Below are positions 22,877 to 36,264 of a stretch of 64,000 bases of DNA, one piece after another. Location: contig JAQOTA010000053.1 of assembly GCA_029532415.1 (NCBI GenBank), positions 1,612,001 to 1,676,000 of the forward strand, given 5' to 3'. The stretch is from Marasmius tenuissimus. Lineage: Eukaryota; Basidiomycota; Agaricomycetes; Agaricales; Marasmiaceae. The position numbers and the translations under genes are program-made. The first letter of the stretch is position 1. The number at the start of each line of letters is the position of its first letter. The notes beneath the pieces are model-generated. The model saw nothing but the letters and a program-made list of their open reading frames with translations. It had not been told where the DNA came from and searched no databases.

Positions 22877-25800
22877 CTACAGCTCGTCTCTCAACGTCTC
22901 AGCACCACCACCTGCATCTCCATCCACAGCATCCTGCTCCTTTCTTTCTCCAGAGGACAGCGTTTCACTCTCACCCTGAGCGTTTTCCTCTTCCTTTGCC
23001 TCCGCAGCGGATGCGCCCGCATTAGCGAGGACATTTGTATCTGCAATCGCGATCCTCGATTTGATCTTCCCCTCTTGCGCAAGTTTCCTCGCAAAGGCTG
23101 CGATCTCTCCATCGTATTCTTCCCATTCGGGAATTTGTCGTGCGCGAGACAGCTTGGGTTCTTTCTGGAAAGCGGGATGCCGAAGTAAGAATGGAGATCT
23201 CGGGCACATTGAGGATTGGGGACTCACGGTCAAGGGATTCTGGCACAAATCGATCGTCTTTGCTCTGTGAAGACGATCTTTGCTGCACCACGTCTCGCAC
23301 CATAGCCAGTCTTCGTGTAGGGAGAACTGTAGCAAAGAATGAGAACTGCGAGCATAGAAAGACTGAGGAGCTTACAATGGGAACTTGGCTTTGGATGTTG
23401 TTCGGTAAATCTAAGGTCGCTCGGTTAGCACCGTCGGTCTGTACATCCACTACCACTCCGCTCACCTTGATCGAGATTCGCAAGGGAGTTCGGATCTGCG
23501 GACAAAGCTTGGTACTGCCCACGAAGAATATCTCCAGCCGCGATCTGTCGGAATCTCACGAGGTCGACGACGTAGAGCGCGCTACGCAGAGAAACATTAA
23601 GTTCGTCTGTCGCAAGTTGGTTACTGGATAACCCACCTGATATGGTATGGCTTTCCCCGCAAAAAGTCCTTCCAATAGCCTGTCTTCCAGAATCTGAAAC
23701 CTTCCATATCGTAATTATCATCCCCCATGGGCGTATATCCGTAAGGTGCTCCATGTAAATCCAAATCAACGAGTTCCTTCAAATCCGCTCGGACGATCTG
23801 ATCCGCATCCACAAAGATGACTTTTTTGAGGTCCATGGGGAACAGGACGTCCAGGAAGAGGATTTTATAAGCCCAAATTATACGTTGCTTTTCTTTCTGC
23901 TCCCGTAGCCAGGAAGGCCATTTATAAGTGACGAGTTCGTATTGGAAGTTGTAGGCGGAAGCCAGGTGAGGGATGAATTCCTGGTGGCGTCTTGATGTCA
24001 GGGTTGCAATGTGTCTCAAAAGCGATGAACTTACGAGGAATGAAGGTGAAAGGAAGTTCTCGATGAACCAGAACTTGACGGTGCTCTTCGTGTTCCGCAA
24101 GACACTCAGAATCATGATGCCGACGAAGCGCTTCGGGAAAGCATTAGAAAGAGTCCAACTTGGAAGGCATCGTGTCAAAGCGCACCTCGTATAATAGTCC
24201 AGAAGCTACCGTGAAGATATTGATCTCCGCCTGCTCAGTTCCGGGAACCACGCTGAGGGAAGTTTCCTTCGGACTCGAACTGAAAATTGACTTGAAACTG
24301 GAAGAAAGGAAGTAAGTAGATTATCGCCTCAACGAACCACGATAAAACGACACACCTATTCATCAGATTCCCAATTACGCCCTGATCCTCGTCCTCATCA
24401 TCATGGTCGGCCAACACGTCCGCGTTTTCCTTTCCCTTCTTTCTCTTCAACCTCGGATAGAGCGTCAACCCCTCAAAGCTGGTCACCGTAATACCATCTC
24501 CGATTTCCTCGACACTCGGACTGTCCCACCCTTCATTCCCAACGCTCTCCATCTCAAAGATCTCTCTCCCTCTTCCCTCGCGTATACCCAACCGGAATAC
24601 ACCTGGTGTAGCCTTGAACTGGAAATAACCCAAATTCGCAACGACTTGCGTATCATCGATTGGTATCGGGTCGGTCGCATTTCCAGATATAAGCTCCAGC
24701 TGGACACCGCGTGGAGGCGCGTTTGTCTGCTGATCTCTAGCGTGACCCTCGACTACAAGATAGTCAAGTTCGAACACTGCGTCGACGCTGGAATCCTCGG
24801 GCGCCAAATGATTGAGCTGAATGTTGTCGAGATCGTAGAGCGCTTCACGAGGTCTGACGAGCCAAGACGAAGGTGTGTCAATGGCGAGTGTGTATATGGG
24901 CTCAACTGGGAGGCCCTGGAAGATCGTCTGGACGGGAACTTCATAACTTCACGAATAAACGTCATAAGATTGGTATATTAAGATAATAAAGCGATCCACA
25001 TACCCATCCTCATCGAATGATAACGCAGGTCGGAGCGCGTATCTAAAGAACCTCTTGAGGGGGACCTATCGCCGGAATTAGATATTTGAAATTGGAAAAG
25101 GTCGTTCTACATGCCTCAGTATATTTCGCGGGATTGAGATGCACCTCAATGGCAACGTCGGGGATGCTTGATATCCACTACGAGGTGTGTCGCGACCCAA
25201 TCAGCATACTCTTCCGCATCAAACCTCCCACCACATACCTCCAGAATACTCGACCATCTCTGGGCAGTCTCGCTGAGTGGGTCTAGAAGAACAGCAATTT
25301 GATATAGCGCGGTCGTGTTGTCTCCAAACTCAAAGCACCTGGGAGGGACGAACGTTGAGTCGGCACTCTAAAATTGAGGTGAACAACGTACGTATATTTG
25401 CTTTCTAGTACCTGATAATTCCTCGTTCTCGGGCGTTGAGGAGTATCGAACAAGCCTACCTCGCTCGGATCTGGTTTCTGGATTGCAGCAACGAATGAGG
25501 AAATCATTGGTACCAAGTCAGCCAGGGACCCTCTAAATCCATATTTAAGCACAATCGCCAAGTAGTAAAAATGAGGCAAGACAACGCGTACCTATCGATA
25601 GAGCCCAAATCGCCCTTGATGTCTTCTAGAGCTTCCATGACGGGCTTGATTCTCTTTTGCATCTCATACGTCTCTAATGACTTGAAATCTGCGGCCACGA
25701 AATCGTTGGCGCCGAGAGGAGCTATCACCTAAGAGCACAACCGACTTATATGAACAGGTGGCCTCCACTGAACAAAGCAACGACACTGACCCTTCCGTTG

Positions 25801-28800
25801 ATGACTAGACCTTTGTCTCCAGGATTGACACCCAGTTCCTTCAAGAACTTCCTTCCCGTGTCGGTGTATTTGGTATGGTTCGCATAGTCTAGGTCTATGG
25901 GCTTCAAGCCTCCCATGATGCTACGCATCTCTTCACTCTGCGTGAGAGGTATTTGGTCGGCGTCCCATTGAATTTCCGAGCCGTATCCTAGAGCATTGAG
26001 CAGGGCCTTCGGGGTGATACCCTCTAACTTCTCGTTCAGTATCATGTGTGCGAAGAAGGCGGACATCGGAGGAGACTTCAGGGTTTCGGGAATCGTTGGT
26101 TTGACGGGGTTGTGGATGAAGGAGATACGGGCTGATGATTCAGGCTCCTGCAGATCTGGCGTCACGACTAGCCAACAGAAAGAGGGTGGTGTAGACTTAC
26201 AATGCTCAGCAACGCTTCCTTGACCAATGAGAGACCATCTTTCGCATTGAGATCAGCCACAATAAATATGGTTGTAGAAACCGCATCGGACCCAGCTTGG
26301 GAATGTAGGTGAGTATTACGGGATGACTATGAAACAAGGAGACGTACCGGGATAAACGAAACCTCCCTTGGTGATCTCCCACCCCGACCTTTCCGTGACC
26401 TCAGGCAGATTGACGAGCTTTAGCTGGTCACTGGTGGCGGGCGTGATATACTTGTTCCTCCGCTTTGAAGTCGTAGGCATGTCATTGAAGAAATAAGACA
26501 TCGAGAAAGGTTTCTTCTCGGGGTCCACCGGATCCTCTGAAGAAGGTTGAACGATCTTTCCTTCGTAGAGCTATTTGAATGACTTTGTAAACGGCCCGCA
26601 ACAAGTAAAAGCGATCATATGTAGCTTACCTTTTCCTGTATGTATCGCATCTGATTGCCCGTCTCGACCTGCATGAGCTGCAAAAAGTTCTATCGCAAAC
26701 CCCGGCGGTTAGTCCTGTTTCGTTACGCAAAAGTGAGACGCGTAACTCACCTCCGCCATCTCGATGTACTTTCCGTTCACGAAGGCATGACCCTCTTTAA
26801 CATTGAGTTCGAGACCCAGCCTCTTGGCATACACCTTAGAGTTCTCGATCGAAGTCTCCACCTTCTCCATTATGTTGCTCTTTTCGGAGGACTTCCCGTT
26901 TAGCACGTCGTCAAACGCAACAACGGTCTCAGGCTCGGCATCGGCCATTAGCTCTTCGAATGGACTTCGGAGATCGGCCAATTTGATGGTAGGGGATTGG
27001 GCATTGGGAGGTACCTGTAGCTGGGATACCTGGAGTTCGTTTGAGTCGTGGCATTCGTATTGTCAGGACGAAGACAGGACTGGCCTTTCCAAGCAACTGC
27101 ATGGTACTCTTCCTCCCGTGGTTCTCTACAAGATAATAGAAAAGTCTAGCCATCTTGATACCTGAAGTTTCACAGTAATCAGCACAAGACGTTTGCGAGG
27201 TTGGTGCCAGGGAACCGACCGTCATCAGACCCAGCGAGAGGTACGATACCCCATCGGAAGGGGAAGCCTCTCTGTATGATGTTGCTGACGGCGCCAGCAA
27301 GGAAGTTTATGGAGGAGGTTTTGGATAGGTCGGCTACCAGCACGATATTGAACAAGTTAAGCTTGACTGAGGGCATTTGACCGGGATAGACTGGTTGCAA
27401 GATCTGGAAGTGCCGTGACATGAGACTTGACTCAACTCAAATGGAGATGCCCACTTACGCCGTGTATCGAGGGCTGCCACTGCGCATACCTAACAGGGCT
27501 GAGTTAAAGGGACAGAAGGCCCAGAATGTTCATACCCTTACCTGGAGTCCTTCTCGATATCATTCCACCAAACGACAACCGATCCCTCTCCTTCCTCACG
27601 ATCGCTCGCGTCCACCAGACCATCTACAACAGCTGCACTTCCGCTTGTGTCTTGGGCCACCGCCATCTTCGGATGTGTCAACAACTCAATCGCCTGTCCA
27701 TTGCTCAACCAGTTTTCCTCTTCGTCACCCAACTTAAAAGACGTCAAAGTCTTCATGATCCCTCTCTCCTTTTTCAATATCCTCAAAAGCCCAAATGGAC
27801 TGACGTCGGCATCCTGTGTCATTTGGCCATTGATCCACATCATGTTCCCTCCTGGTTGAGCGCGAAGTTGGTTGTTGTGCATTTCCTCCGCCAATTCAGA
27901 CGAAGCTGGAATTCTGGGTCCGTTGGGCCCATTGAGAAGGGAAAGGTATTTCGGGAAGTTTTGGGATAGCTGAGTGAGGACCTCTATGGGATTATGTTCT
28001 AGTCCTGCGTCGTAAAGCAATTGGGCTGCCTGAAGGCCAAGGGAGGCGACAGCTGCCCTCTCCTTCCGTTCCTTCACCTTCTCGGCATCGTAGCCTGGCA
28101 CTGAAGTGTCAATATCATCAACGGGTTCAGGTTCAGGGTACGCGTTGATGAGCGAGAGTATTGGATCCGCTGGTTCATGAGATTCGGGGTCCTCCAGTTC
28201 GTTACCGTTATTCGCGTTTGTTCCTGCGAGAATTCGGTCAGTAGAGAGGAGTAAAAGGCAACAAAAACCCTTACCCCGTTGTTTGACATGTCTATCGTCC
28301 AATGCCAGATAATCCATCTTCTTCAAATCGAGAGCGACATTGTATCCGGATAGATAGGCCTTGGTGATTCCCTGGTGTGCAGCTTTCGGAGGTACGTGCC
28401 TCAGAACATACTCCATCAACGGAAGCCCATCTTTCGGTACGGCAAGCTTGTAGAGGTATTCGTGTAGCTCGCGGAAGTTCGGTGAGTCCAGAGACGCGTA
28501 GAGAATTGCTGTTCGTGGTGGGGCCGTTCCGGTGAGAGAAGGAAGGGGGTATATGTGATCAAATGGAAGAACTTTGGGTCTATTATACGAGCTGGATGAA
28601 GTCCGTTAGAGCCCAAATATACGTAGGAATGCTGTGATGAACACACCTCTTCGAACTGGGCTTTTCCGTCGGATCTATTGTCTCTATTCTGGCAAGTTGC
28701 GCCAGTGTTTCAACATCGCAAACGACCGTTCCATACCAGTCAACCCAAGACCCGCATTTCACATCCCGTTCATTGTTCGTCGTGTTGTAGTGATGATAGA

Positions 28801-29186
28801 AGGCTTGAATCTTGGGCGAGGCAGCATGGAGCGCAAGGTTCATTTCGACTGCCGCCACAGCGCTGGTGTCAGATAGGAATCCATGAGATGCAGCAAGCGC
28901 AAGCGTAGATTGATAAATAGCTTCTGGACGAGCGTTGGGGGGAAGCGCAAGTTGACTGGAATCTGTTACACAGTCGAGGAATGGGAAGAAGGATGCCGGT
29001 GACTCTAGAGCTACAGTCTCACTGTTATTGCAACAAAAAATCAGTGTATATTCCAACTGATATTTCCAGCACGCACATCACTTCAACGAGAAACGGTGAC
29101 GCTGGCCAGGACGTCCGTAAAGACACCTGAACTGGCGGTGAGGCAGCAGCTGCCAACGACGCTGCTAACGCCAACCCCAGTATCAT
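22877..29186 (-). CDS. UDP-glucose:glycoprotein glucosyltransferase
   Basis: ER-lumen folding sensor (UGGT/Kre5 family) that reglucosylates N-glycans of misfolded glycoproteins so they rebind calnexin. The start is the ATG at 29186, followed by a signal peptide ([15 protein letters not shown]). The large N-terminal part carries the thioredoxin-like sensor domains. The C-terminal GT24 catalytic domain shows the Mn-binding DAD in [15 protein letters not shown], then [39 protein letters not shown] and [16 protein letters not shown]. The protein ends in RDEL, an ER-retention signal, after an acidic Glu/Gly-rich linker. Many short introns interrupt the gene; each block read remains open, and the estimated length is near 1600 residues, normal for the family. 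Confidence 0.95.
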
Positions 29187-29640
29187 TTTGGTTCGCGTCG
29201 GATCGTTCGCTATTCGATGCTTGATATATAAATTTGCTAGATTCCGAGAGACGATAGAGAGACGAGTTCAGGAATGCATACGGAGACACGTCGGAAGTGT
29301 GGTGGGAGGACACGTCAAGCGAGCGCTCGTTTCCCCCGCGTCAGTCTGAGTCCTCGGGCCTCGGGTCTCACACGAACTATCATCGATTCACCTTCAAATT
29401 TTCACTATGGTTGAGTTTACAAATCCTCAATATGGACCGTTAAAATTGAAGAACTTGTTTATTTGTCAAGAGTTCATCAACGCAGCTCAGAACGACTGAA
29501 TTCATTGCAAGTCTGAAGGTGCCATGTCTATCGACGCAATGTGGTTTTCACTGCTGTCGGAATGACCCAAGAAATAGTGAACATTACTGAAACTAGTAGT
29601 ACAAGGGAAAGAGGTATACTCTGCAATCTGCTAACTGTCT
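29187..29640. other. intergenic
   Basis: UGGT promoter and the 3' flank of the hemerythrin-domain gene. No gene recognised. Confidence 0.45.
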
Positions 29641-30422
29641 TCACAATTCAGGATGAGCATATTTAACTTCAACAAACTGCCTCTGATTGATTGTTTCGAC
29701 GATCTTATCGTGGAACATTGCTTGCAGCTGGGCAGCTTTTTGACCAATCCCTCCAGATACAGGCGCAGATGGATGAACACGCGATGGAACCTTCATGCGG
29801 GTTCCCAAGAACTTGCGTGCAAGGGCCTGTGAGGCGTGTTCAAGTTGAATCATTGGAAGTTCAAGTCAGGACCCAGCCTGGCAATACCCAATCGAAACAG
29901 GATGTACGCACATCGTTCTCTTCGGGACTCAAAGCGGCCACAAGTTTAGGAAGGTGGTCCTTTTCCTCCTCTTCCGAGTGCTTCAAGAATGTTGTCACAG
30001 CACGACTCATGATCTCGTCGTAATCAGGACTGTCGATAGAAGCGTTTTCTGCTTCATACACCATCCTCTTAACTTCAAGATGCTCCTCTGGGATAGGATT
30101 AGAGCATTTATCTCGAGGGAAAATCACACCATACCTCGGTTGTGATCCGCCACGTTCTCCAGGCCGTACTGCACAAGGTCGTTATAGACGGACATCTCCT
30201 CGGCGTCGCCGTGCACGGCTATCTCGCGAATTAGAGTGTTCGCGATGGGGGCTTTCTCCTCTTTGTTCTTTGCAGCCTGGAACCTGTGAGTAGCAACGCT
30301 TGTCAATGACTCCGGACTCTGAACACTGGCGGAAGACTGGTTCACCGTTGGAAGAGATCGCGAACATTCTCGTGGTCGAGAGTGATTTCCTTTGCCAGGT
30401 CGAGAACTAAAGCTGAGGACAT
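29641..30422 (-). CDS. hemerythrin HHE-domain protein
   Basis: Cytosolic all-helical protein of the hemerythrin/HHE cation-binding family. Four short exons join in frame (introns 30284-30345 and two more of about 45 and 85 bases). The metal-ligand pattern is visible: LDHENVRDLF in helix 1, IAVHGDAEEMSVY in helix 2, DHNREEHLEVK and FLKHSEEEEKDHLPKL in the later helices. These supply the His and Glu residues that bind a di-iron centre. The C-terminus continues for about 60 residues with an Ala/Pro linker (VPSRVHPSAPVSGG) and ends YAHPEL. Likely role by family: binding of O2, NO or iron, or defence against redox stress. It diverges from the DJ-1-like gene at 31014, another redox-stress family, with 590 bases between their starts; shared regulation is possible but unproven. 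Confidence 0.9.
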
Positions 30423-31013
30423 GATCCTAGTTTGATTTGTGGGGACGAAGACTCTGCATGAGTAGGTTTAAATACTTTTTTTTCAGCGCGTTAGTACGCG
30501 AAGGCAGCGTCATTACAATGCTACGCGGGCACCAAGCGATGGGGCATGACAGAAGCAATTATGAATTGTGCTTCTGCAAGTGAGGCTAGTACGCGCATGA
30601 CGAACGACTCGACGGCAGTAATGACTCTCAGTCTCAGTCAATTCAAATCCCTACGATTCTGCGCAGAGGCCGTCGTATTGACAGCCAATTTAGGGCATTA
30701 AAATTATTTATTGCCAGGAATGACTCGGGTGGCTGAAGTTGTTACGACTGCAAGTACGTCTGGAATTTCAAGTCTGTTCCGTGCTAGTAGGTAACAGCCC
30801 CCCTCAATGCTTTGAAATGTACTGAGTTGGATAGCTTCCATTAATCTGAGGATACTTGGAACTTTCAATATGATTTCCAGCAGACTTGTGAATGAGGCCC
30901 CCAGACTCAGTAAGGCAGCTAAGTACATTCAACGAGAATTATGACGTCAGTGCCCTCAATCATGCTTGAAGTTCGAACACTTTGTCACCTACTCTCATCT
31001 GGATTGAACCAAA
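30423..31013. other. divergent promoter region
   Basis: Separates the start of the hemerythrin gene from the start of the DJ-1-like gene. No coding sequence recognised. An AT-rich TTTAAATAC element followed by a T-run lies near 30467-30482. Confidence 0.45.
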
Positions 31014-31906
31014 ATGCCCTCTGCACTGATCTTCATTGCCGATGGAACTGAAGAAATGGAATTGTGTGCCCTACGAGCCCCTGTTTTGATGTATATCAAC
31101 TCACATATCATCGAATGACAGTACAATCACCTACGATACCCTCATTCGTGCAGGCGTCCAAGCTCGATCTGTGTTCGTTCCAGATCCCAAAGCCACTTCA
31201 TCTTTGGGCTCCGCGGGTCCTCCCGCAGCAAAGGGCTCTAGGGGTATCAATATCCTGCCCGATGCATTATTTGATGCAAGCCGATGCGGACCTGCGAGTT
31301 GACTTACTCTCAATATCCAGGACAATCGAGCTCAATACATATTCCAGGACAAGTTTGATCTCCTGGTCATCCCAGGAGGCGCTAAAGGATCAGAAACGAT
31401 CTCGCAGAACTCTGAAGTGCAGGGTCTGGTGCGAGAATACTTGGCTCAAAACAAGCTCGTCGGAATGATTTGTGCAGGTGCGGATACTCTCCAGGCGTTC
31501 AACAGCTATCGTTGGCGCAAAATAATTTGTACCATGCAGGAAGCCTCGCTGCCCTCACGTCCGATCTTCCCAAGCAACCTTTGACCTCGCATCCGAGCGT
31601 GAAAACTCAGCTTTCCGAAAGTGCGTAGCCCGTCGTCTTTGATCTAGATTCTCGGACCCGTCTGACAAATTGACAGAGTTCGAATACTCCGAGGCTTCGG
31701 TGGTCGTGTCTGGAAATCTCATTACAAGGTGCCTAATCATTTGCGCTGTGTAAAGCATGTGTTTGGCTTACCCCCTATTTACCTCAAGCCGTGGACCCGG
31801 AACTACATTCCCCTTCGCCTTGACTCTGGTGGAACTTCTCTGTGGAGATGAAAAACGCACCGAGGTTCATGGTCCCATGGTATTCCCGATAGGAACGCCT
31901 TGGTAG
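31014..31906 (+). CDS. DJ-1/PfpI-family protein
   Basis: Homologue of human PARK7/DJ-1. The ATG at 31014 opens PSALIFIADGTEEMEF, whose glutamate corresponds to the active-site-supporting Glu of DJ-1. The nucleophile elbow reads LVGMICAG, with the oxidation-sensitive cysteine. FDLLVIPGGAKGSETIS and NLITSRGPGTTFPFALTLVE are further signatures. Six exons join in frame. One intron must use a GC donor (31294-31347, beginning GCGAGT) to keep the frame, because no GT alternative works. The protein ends FPIGTPW at 31906. An insertion of about 20 Pro/Ser/Gly residues (KATSSLGSAGPPAAKGSRG) follows the first strand. Role by family: protection against oxidative and carbonyl stress; glyoxalase or deglycase activity is debated. 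Confidence 0.92.
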
Positions 31907-32018
31907 TTGCTTTGGACCGCCGACAATCTTGGCAGTCGACTGAGAAGCGAATGTACAATAGTTTCCCAACACCAAACATGGAAAGTACAACAGAACCTAA
32001 ATATCGATAAGCTATCGC

Positions 32019-34772
32019 TCATTCCCCCATCCTGTCGTCGTCATCTCCAGCCCTTGAGCTAGCAGCATCACTGTCATCGTCTTTGGTATCTGCTGCCTTG
32101 GGTCCCTCACCATTACTCTGGGCTTTTGTGAAGGTTGATGACAATGAAGAGGGTATCCCGGAAGAACTTGAGCCGGCTGTTGCTCCACTTTTTTGTGCAC
32201 TCTTCCATGCATGTGCCATTTGGAGGAACTTGAACGAGGTAGGATTTGATTCCCTCTCGTCGTCCGGGAAGACAAGATCCCAGTCTAATACATGAGGTTG
32301 GTACGAGTGCCAATCGCCGTAATGAGGTAGATACTGACCTTCTACGGTTTGCCCAGTTTCCTGGTCGACCTTTCTCCTCTTGCTGACAACAGGCATCATA
32401 TCTTGTACCTTCTTCACATCTTCCGGAGTGCCATTCTCTTCTTCGAATGTCTTCCAGACCTCAAGAAGCGCGACACGCTATTGAGAAAGTGTTAGCAGTA
32501 GCCGATCCCAACGGACAAGAGACCAACCTCGCTCTTCAAACCCTTCTCTTTCAGATTCTTATACCCCCTCCCGAAAACCTCTCTCGCAATGGAAGCATCC
32601 CCAGCAACCATCCTCTGCTCTGCCTCTTCGTCCTCCTCCTCTTCCTCTCGCATAGCCCTCGGTAACGGAATCGGCTCTGCCTCGAACAATGCATACGATA
32701 TCCACACTTTCACGTGTCCACTCAACGAGATCAACCTCTCATACAACGCCCTCGCCGCCTCCCTCTCCCCTTCCTCCACCTCAAAGTCGATATATGCTTT
32801 CCATAACAGCTCGGGCATAGAAAGAGGCGACTGGGACACGCCCAACTCGAAGATCGCACGCGTTCGGGTAAAGTCTTGTAGTTGAGATTCCAGCTCTGCG
32901 AATTTGATCCACGCCGAAGCGTTGGATGGGTCGAATTCCAGATACTTCTGGTACAATTTACGCGCATTGTCAAAGTCCCGGAGCTGGTCAGGTGTGTGAG
33001 TTACGCCTATACACGGAGGTGGGAGGGGAAATTTCGGACGTACATCAATCTCCAATTCAATGTATCCCTTGAAGAGCTTCTCCTTGGGGCACATTCCAAT
33101 AGAAGCACCGAGTATCCGTCTAGCAGCCTGGAGATTGAGTCTTCGGATTTCGAACTTGGCGAACATCAACCATAGTTTGGCAAAGGTGAAAACTTTATGG
33201 GGAACCAGTTTGATGGCGGTTTGGTATATTTGTCTTGCTCGCTCGTAATCCTAGAATAGTGTGAGCAAACAGGAAAAGTGAAATGACTATAAAGACGCCA
33301 ACCTTCGTCTCAATTTCCTCGAATAGCGCATAATCGAGCCAAAGGAAAATGTATCGCCTCCAATGTCGTTTCTCGTTCCCGGGTGGTACTTGAGCGACGG
33401 CTTGCTCATACACCTCTCTCACCCTTCCTGCGGCAGCCTCCTCTTCGTCTGCCGTTGCACCTTCCTCCTTGATATCCCGGTAGGCGCCCTCCTCTAGTCG
33501 AGCATAATCAAACCAGACATCATAGTTTCGACGATCATGGGACAGCTCTTCTTCGTACTGAATTCTTCGTTTACCGAGAACTGTTGATTCCAAAGAGGTT
33601 CGCGTGCCGTGCTGTTTTTCGAACTTGGTGTACGAAGCGTACAGGCCTGCAGACTTTGAGCGAGGAATTCGTTCCAATGCGAACTGGAGGGCGTTATCAA
33701 CATACTGCTAAACCATAGATGCGACGCGTGATACGCACCTTATATATGACTCGAGCCCGCTCATACTCCTTCAACCTCGTCTCCATCTTAGCAAACGCAC
33801 TGAACACAGCTTGGGCTTTCTCAACCTGTTGCTCGTCATCTCCAAAGAATTCAAGAGCAGTCTGGAAAACCTCTCGGGCTTTGTCCAGTTTTTGCCTATC
33901 TTCCTCGAATTTCCCCCACTTGACCCAAACTCTCGGTTCAGGCCGAATGGCGACCCATCTCTCGTATATCGCACTCGCCCTGTCCAACTCTCCATAGCGC
34001 TCTTCCATTTTGATGTACGCCTGCCACGCCTTGTCATCAGGTTCCCATTGCATCCACCTTTCGAACACTTGTCGGGCTCCAGGGACATTCTGCAAGAGTT
34101 CTTCAAGATAGACGTATTTATACCAGAGTTGGTCGACGCGAGGAAGGAGCGTAACAGCACGGTCGAAAAGATTTCGTGCATGTTGGACATTCCGAGATTT
34201 GAGCTCCATCTCGGTGTAGCTCAGCCATAGCTGGATGCTCCGTGGATCGACGTCGAGCGCACGCTCGTAAACAGAGCGAGAACGGGCGAATTCGTTTTGA
34301 GAAGCCTTGCAGAGGGTTGAGTGAGTCAGAAAAGCTCGAATAGGGTGTGATTGGGGTGACTCGTACCTCCCAGTTAGCGTATTGTAGCCATTCTTTTCTG
34401 TGATATCAAGTCAGGACATCTTTTCAGAAATGACAGAATAGGATGACACGCACATGCTTCCTCTCGTTCTCCGAATCCTCTCCTCAAACTCTTTCCTCTT
34501 CCGACCCCGGTATTCATGAAGTTCTTCAAAGTCTTCAACACGTTGCCTTGGAGCACGGAATTGACCCTCTTGTCTTTCCTGAGCCTCTCTGAGAAGTTGC
34601 TCAGCAGTAATCTGGATGCGAACGTGTGTCAGATACTGCACTCGGAAGGCGAAAGAAGGGGTTGAGTACCTGGATGGCTGCTGGCGCCCGATTTTTTATT
34701 CTACAGACGAGGTCAACTGAGTAAGTTATACAGAGTGTAAGGAAGCCCTTACCTTGGTGCGCGTCCGTCCAT
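32019..34772 (-). CDS. CLF1: pre-mRNA splicing factor Clf1 / Crooked-neck
   Basis: Scaffold of the NineTeen complex in the spliceosome, built from HAT (half-a-TPR) repeats. The N-terminus [17 protein letters not shown] and the block [20 protein letters not shown] are strongly conserved in this family. At least a dozen HAT units follow, for example [56 protein letters not shown] and [18 protein letters not shown]. The C-terminus has [20 protein letters not shown] and then an acidic Ser/Asp tail ending DDDDRMGE. About eight introns splice in frame; length near 740 residues, slightly longer than yeast Clf1 because of the tail. No defects seen. Confidence 0.96.
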
Positions 34773-35010
34773 GGCTGTAATATGGCTAGGGCTGTGAACC
34801 TAGGCTCACGGAGACCGAGAGTTGAGCGTGAAGGTGGAGGTTGAGGTAGAGGAAGCGACAATCCTCAAAAGGCAAGTCATTCCCATGTACTAGAGTTCAA
34901 CCTGCCGCCGGCGTCTGTTGCGCGTTCTCGAAGCAAATTAATTGATACTGAGTAGGGTACAATATGTACACTGTAAGATAAAAGTGATATAAATAATCAC
35001 AACGACATAG

Positions 35011-36264
35011 CTACGAGGTCGAATTAGACCTAGAAGAGGAAGAGGAGGGTGATGCTCCTTTTGCATGCCTGGCAACATATTTCCTGTACCGCCTCTGCCA
35101 ATCTTTATCCTTCACCGACTTTGCAAGAGCATCATTTAGCCATCTCATGCGACGAAGGAATTTCTCCTGATCCCGTCCGTTGTAATAGTTATGCCCACCC
35201 TTTGGATGCTCGGGAGGTGCAGAGGAATCCGACAGGTCTCCAACTTGGAAGAAAGCGTACTCTGACTCGGCTGATGGTACACGGAACATTCGGCCGTGAA
35301 CAAAATACAGTGGTTCTCGTGTAAAGTGGCGATATCCAAGTTTCAACGGCGGGAGGGAAGGAACACCTGTGAAGGACATCAAGCATGGCCCTCTGGAGGA
35401 TAGAAATAAAGTGACAGACCATCATTATAAGCCTTCACCGAGTACTCTTTGAAAGAATCAACACCGTTGGAGTTACGATACTCCTGGCATAACTCCTGCC
35501 AGTAGTTACCGAGATTAGCATCTCCAACCCTCGGAGCTCCAAAGGCCGCTAGCTTGATGCACAGCGAAGGGGGAACAATGTCATTTGGAGTCAAGAGCTC
35601 AAGTAAGAGCAGATAGCTCATGGCGCCGCCCATACTGTGCCCGGTCACCACAAGCTCTGTGACATCCTGCTCTGCAAGACCCTTTCGAATGCTGTCGAGG
35701 ATAAACGACCGTAATCCTGTGTACAGCGACCAAAATCCACGATGGACCTCGCCTTTACCCGAGGGATGCCGACGTCTAGTTCCCCATACATCATAGAGAC
35801 CTTGAAGGGCAGTTGAGGTTCCGGCAATCGACACGATTAGTTGCTTGTTCTTTGGTCGGTATGCAGCAAAAGCATGCAGGTCAGCAACATCACCATGGAA
35901 GTCGGCCACTAGCGTGGCGTCTTGCAAGGCATCGTATCCTTCGAAGGGAAAGTCGTCATGTAGCAATGAGGAAAGATGGTCGAAAACGAAAGAGATAGGT
36001 ACTGAGCTGTAGGCAAGCTCAGTAAATTGGCCTGTAAAGAGACACTCTAAGCAATCGGAGTCAAGAGAAAGACGTCCCGAGCGCACCTATCTCAGCTAAC
36101 TCCATCTGAAGGTCAACCGGTACTACGTCTGAAGATTTCAGAACGTAAGGCGAGCAAGAGGCGAGCATCTTCGATATCCATCGAAAGTTCATCAATTTCT
36201 CTGAGGCATACATCCTCTTCTGTTCCTCCGTGAGGGGATGCTTGACCTTTTCGACCGTTTTCAT
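35011..36264 (-). CDS. class 3 (alpha/beta hydrolase) lipase
   Basis: Lipase_3 family hydrolase. The catalytic serine sits in VTGHSMGGAMSYLL. The oxyanion region is LIVSIAGTSTALQGL. AAFGAPRVGDANLGNYW carries the family's conserved PRVGD with the likely acidic residue. A His within GGHNYYNGRDQ near the C-terminus could complete the triad. The start is the ATG at 36264 (MKTVEKVKHPLTEEQKR). No signal peptide is visible, so the enzyme is probably intracellular. Three exons join at about 36060-36088 and 35365-35410. The C-terminus is a basic helix (RRYRKYVARHAKG) followed by a Ser run. Divergent neighbour: the epoxide hydrolase at 36940. The natural substrate cannot be deduced. Confidence 0.9.
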
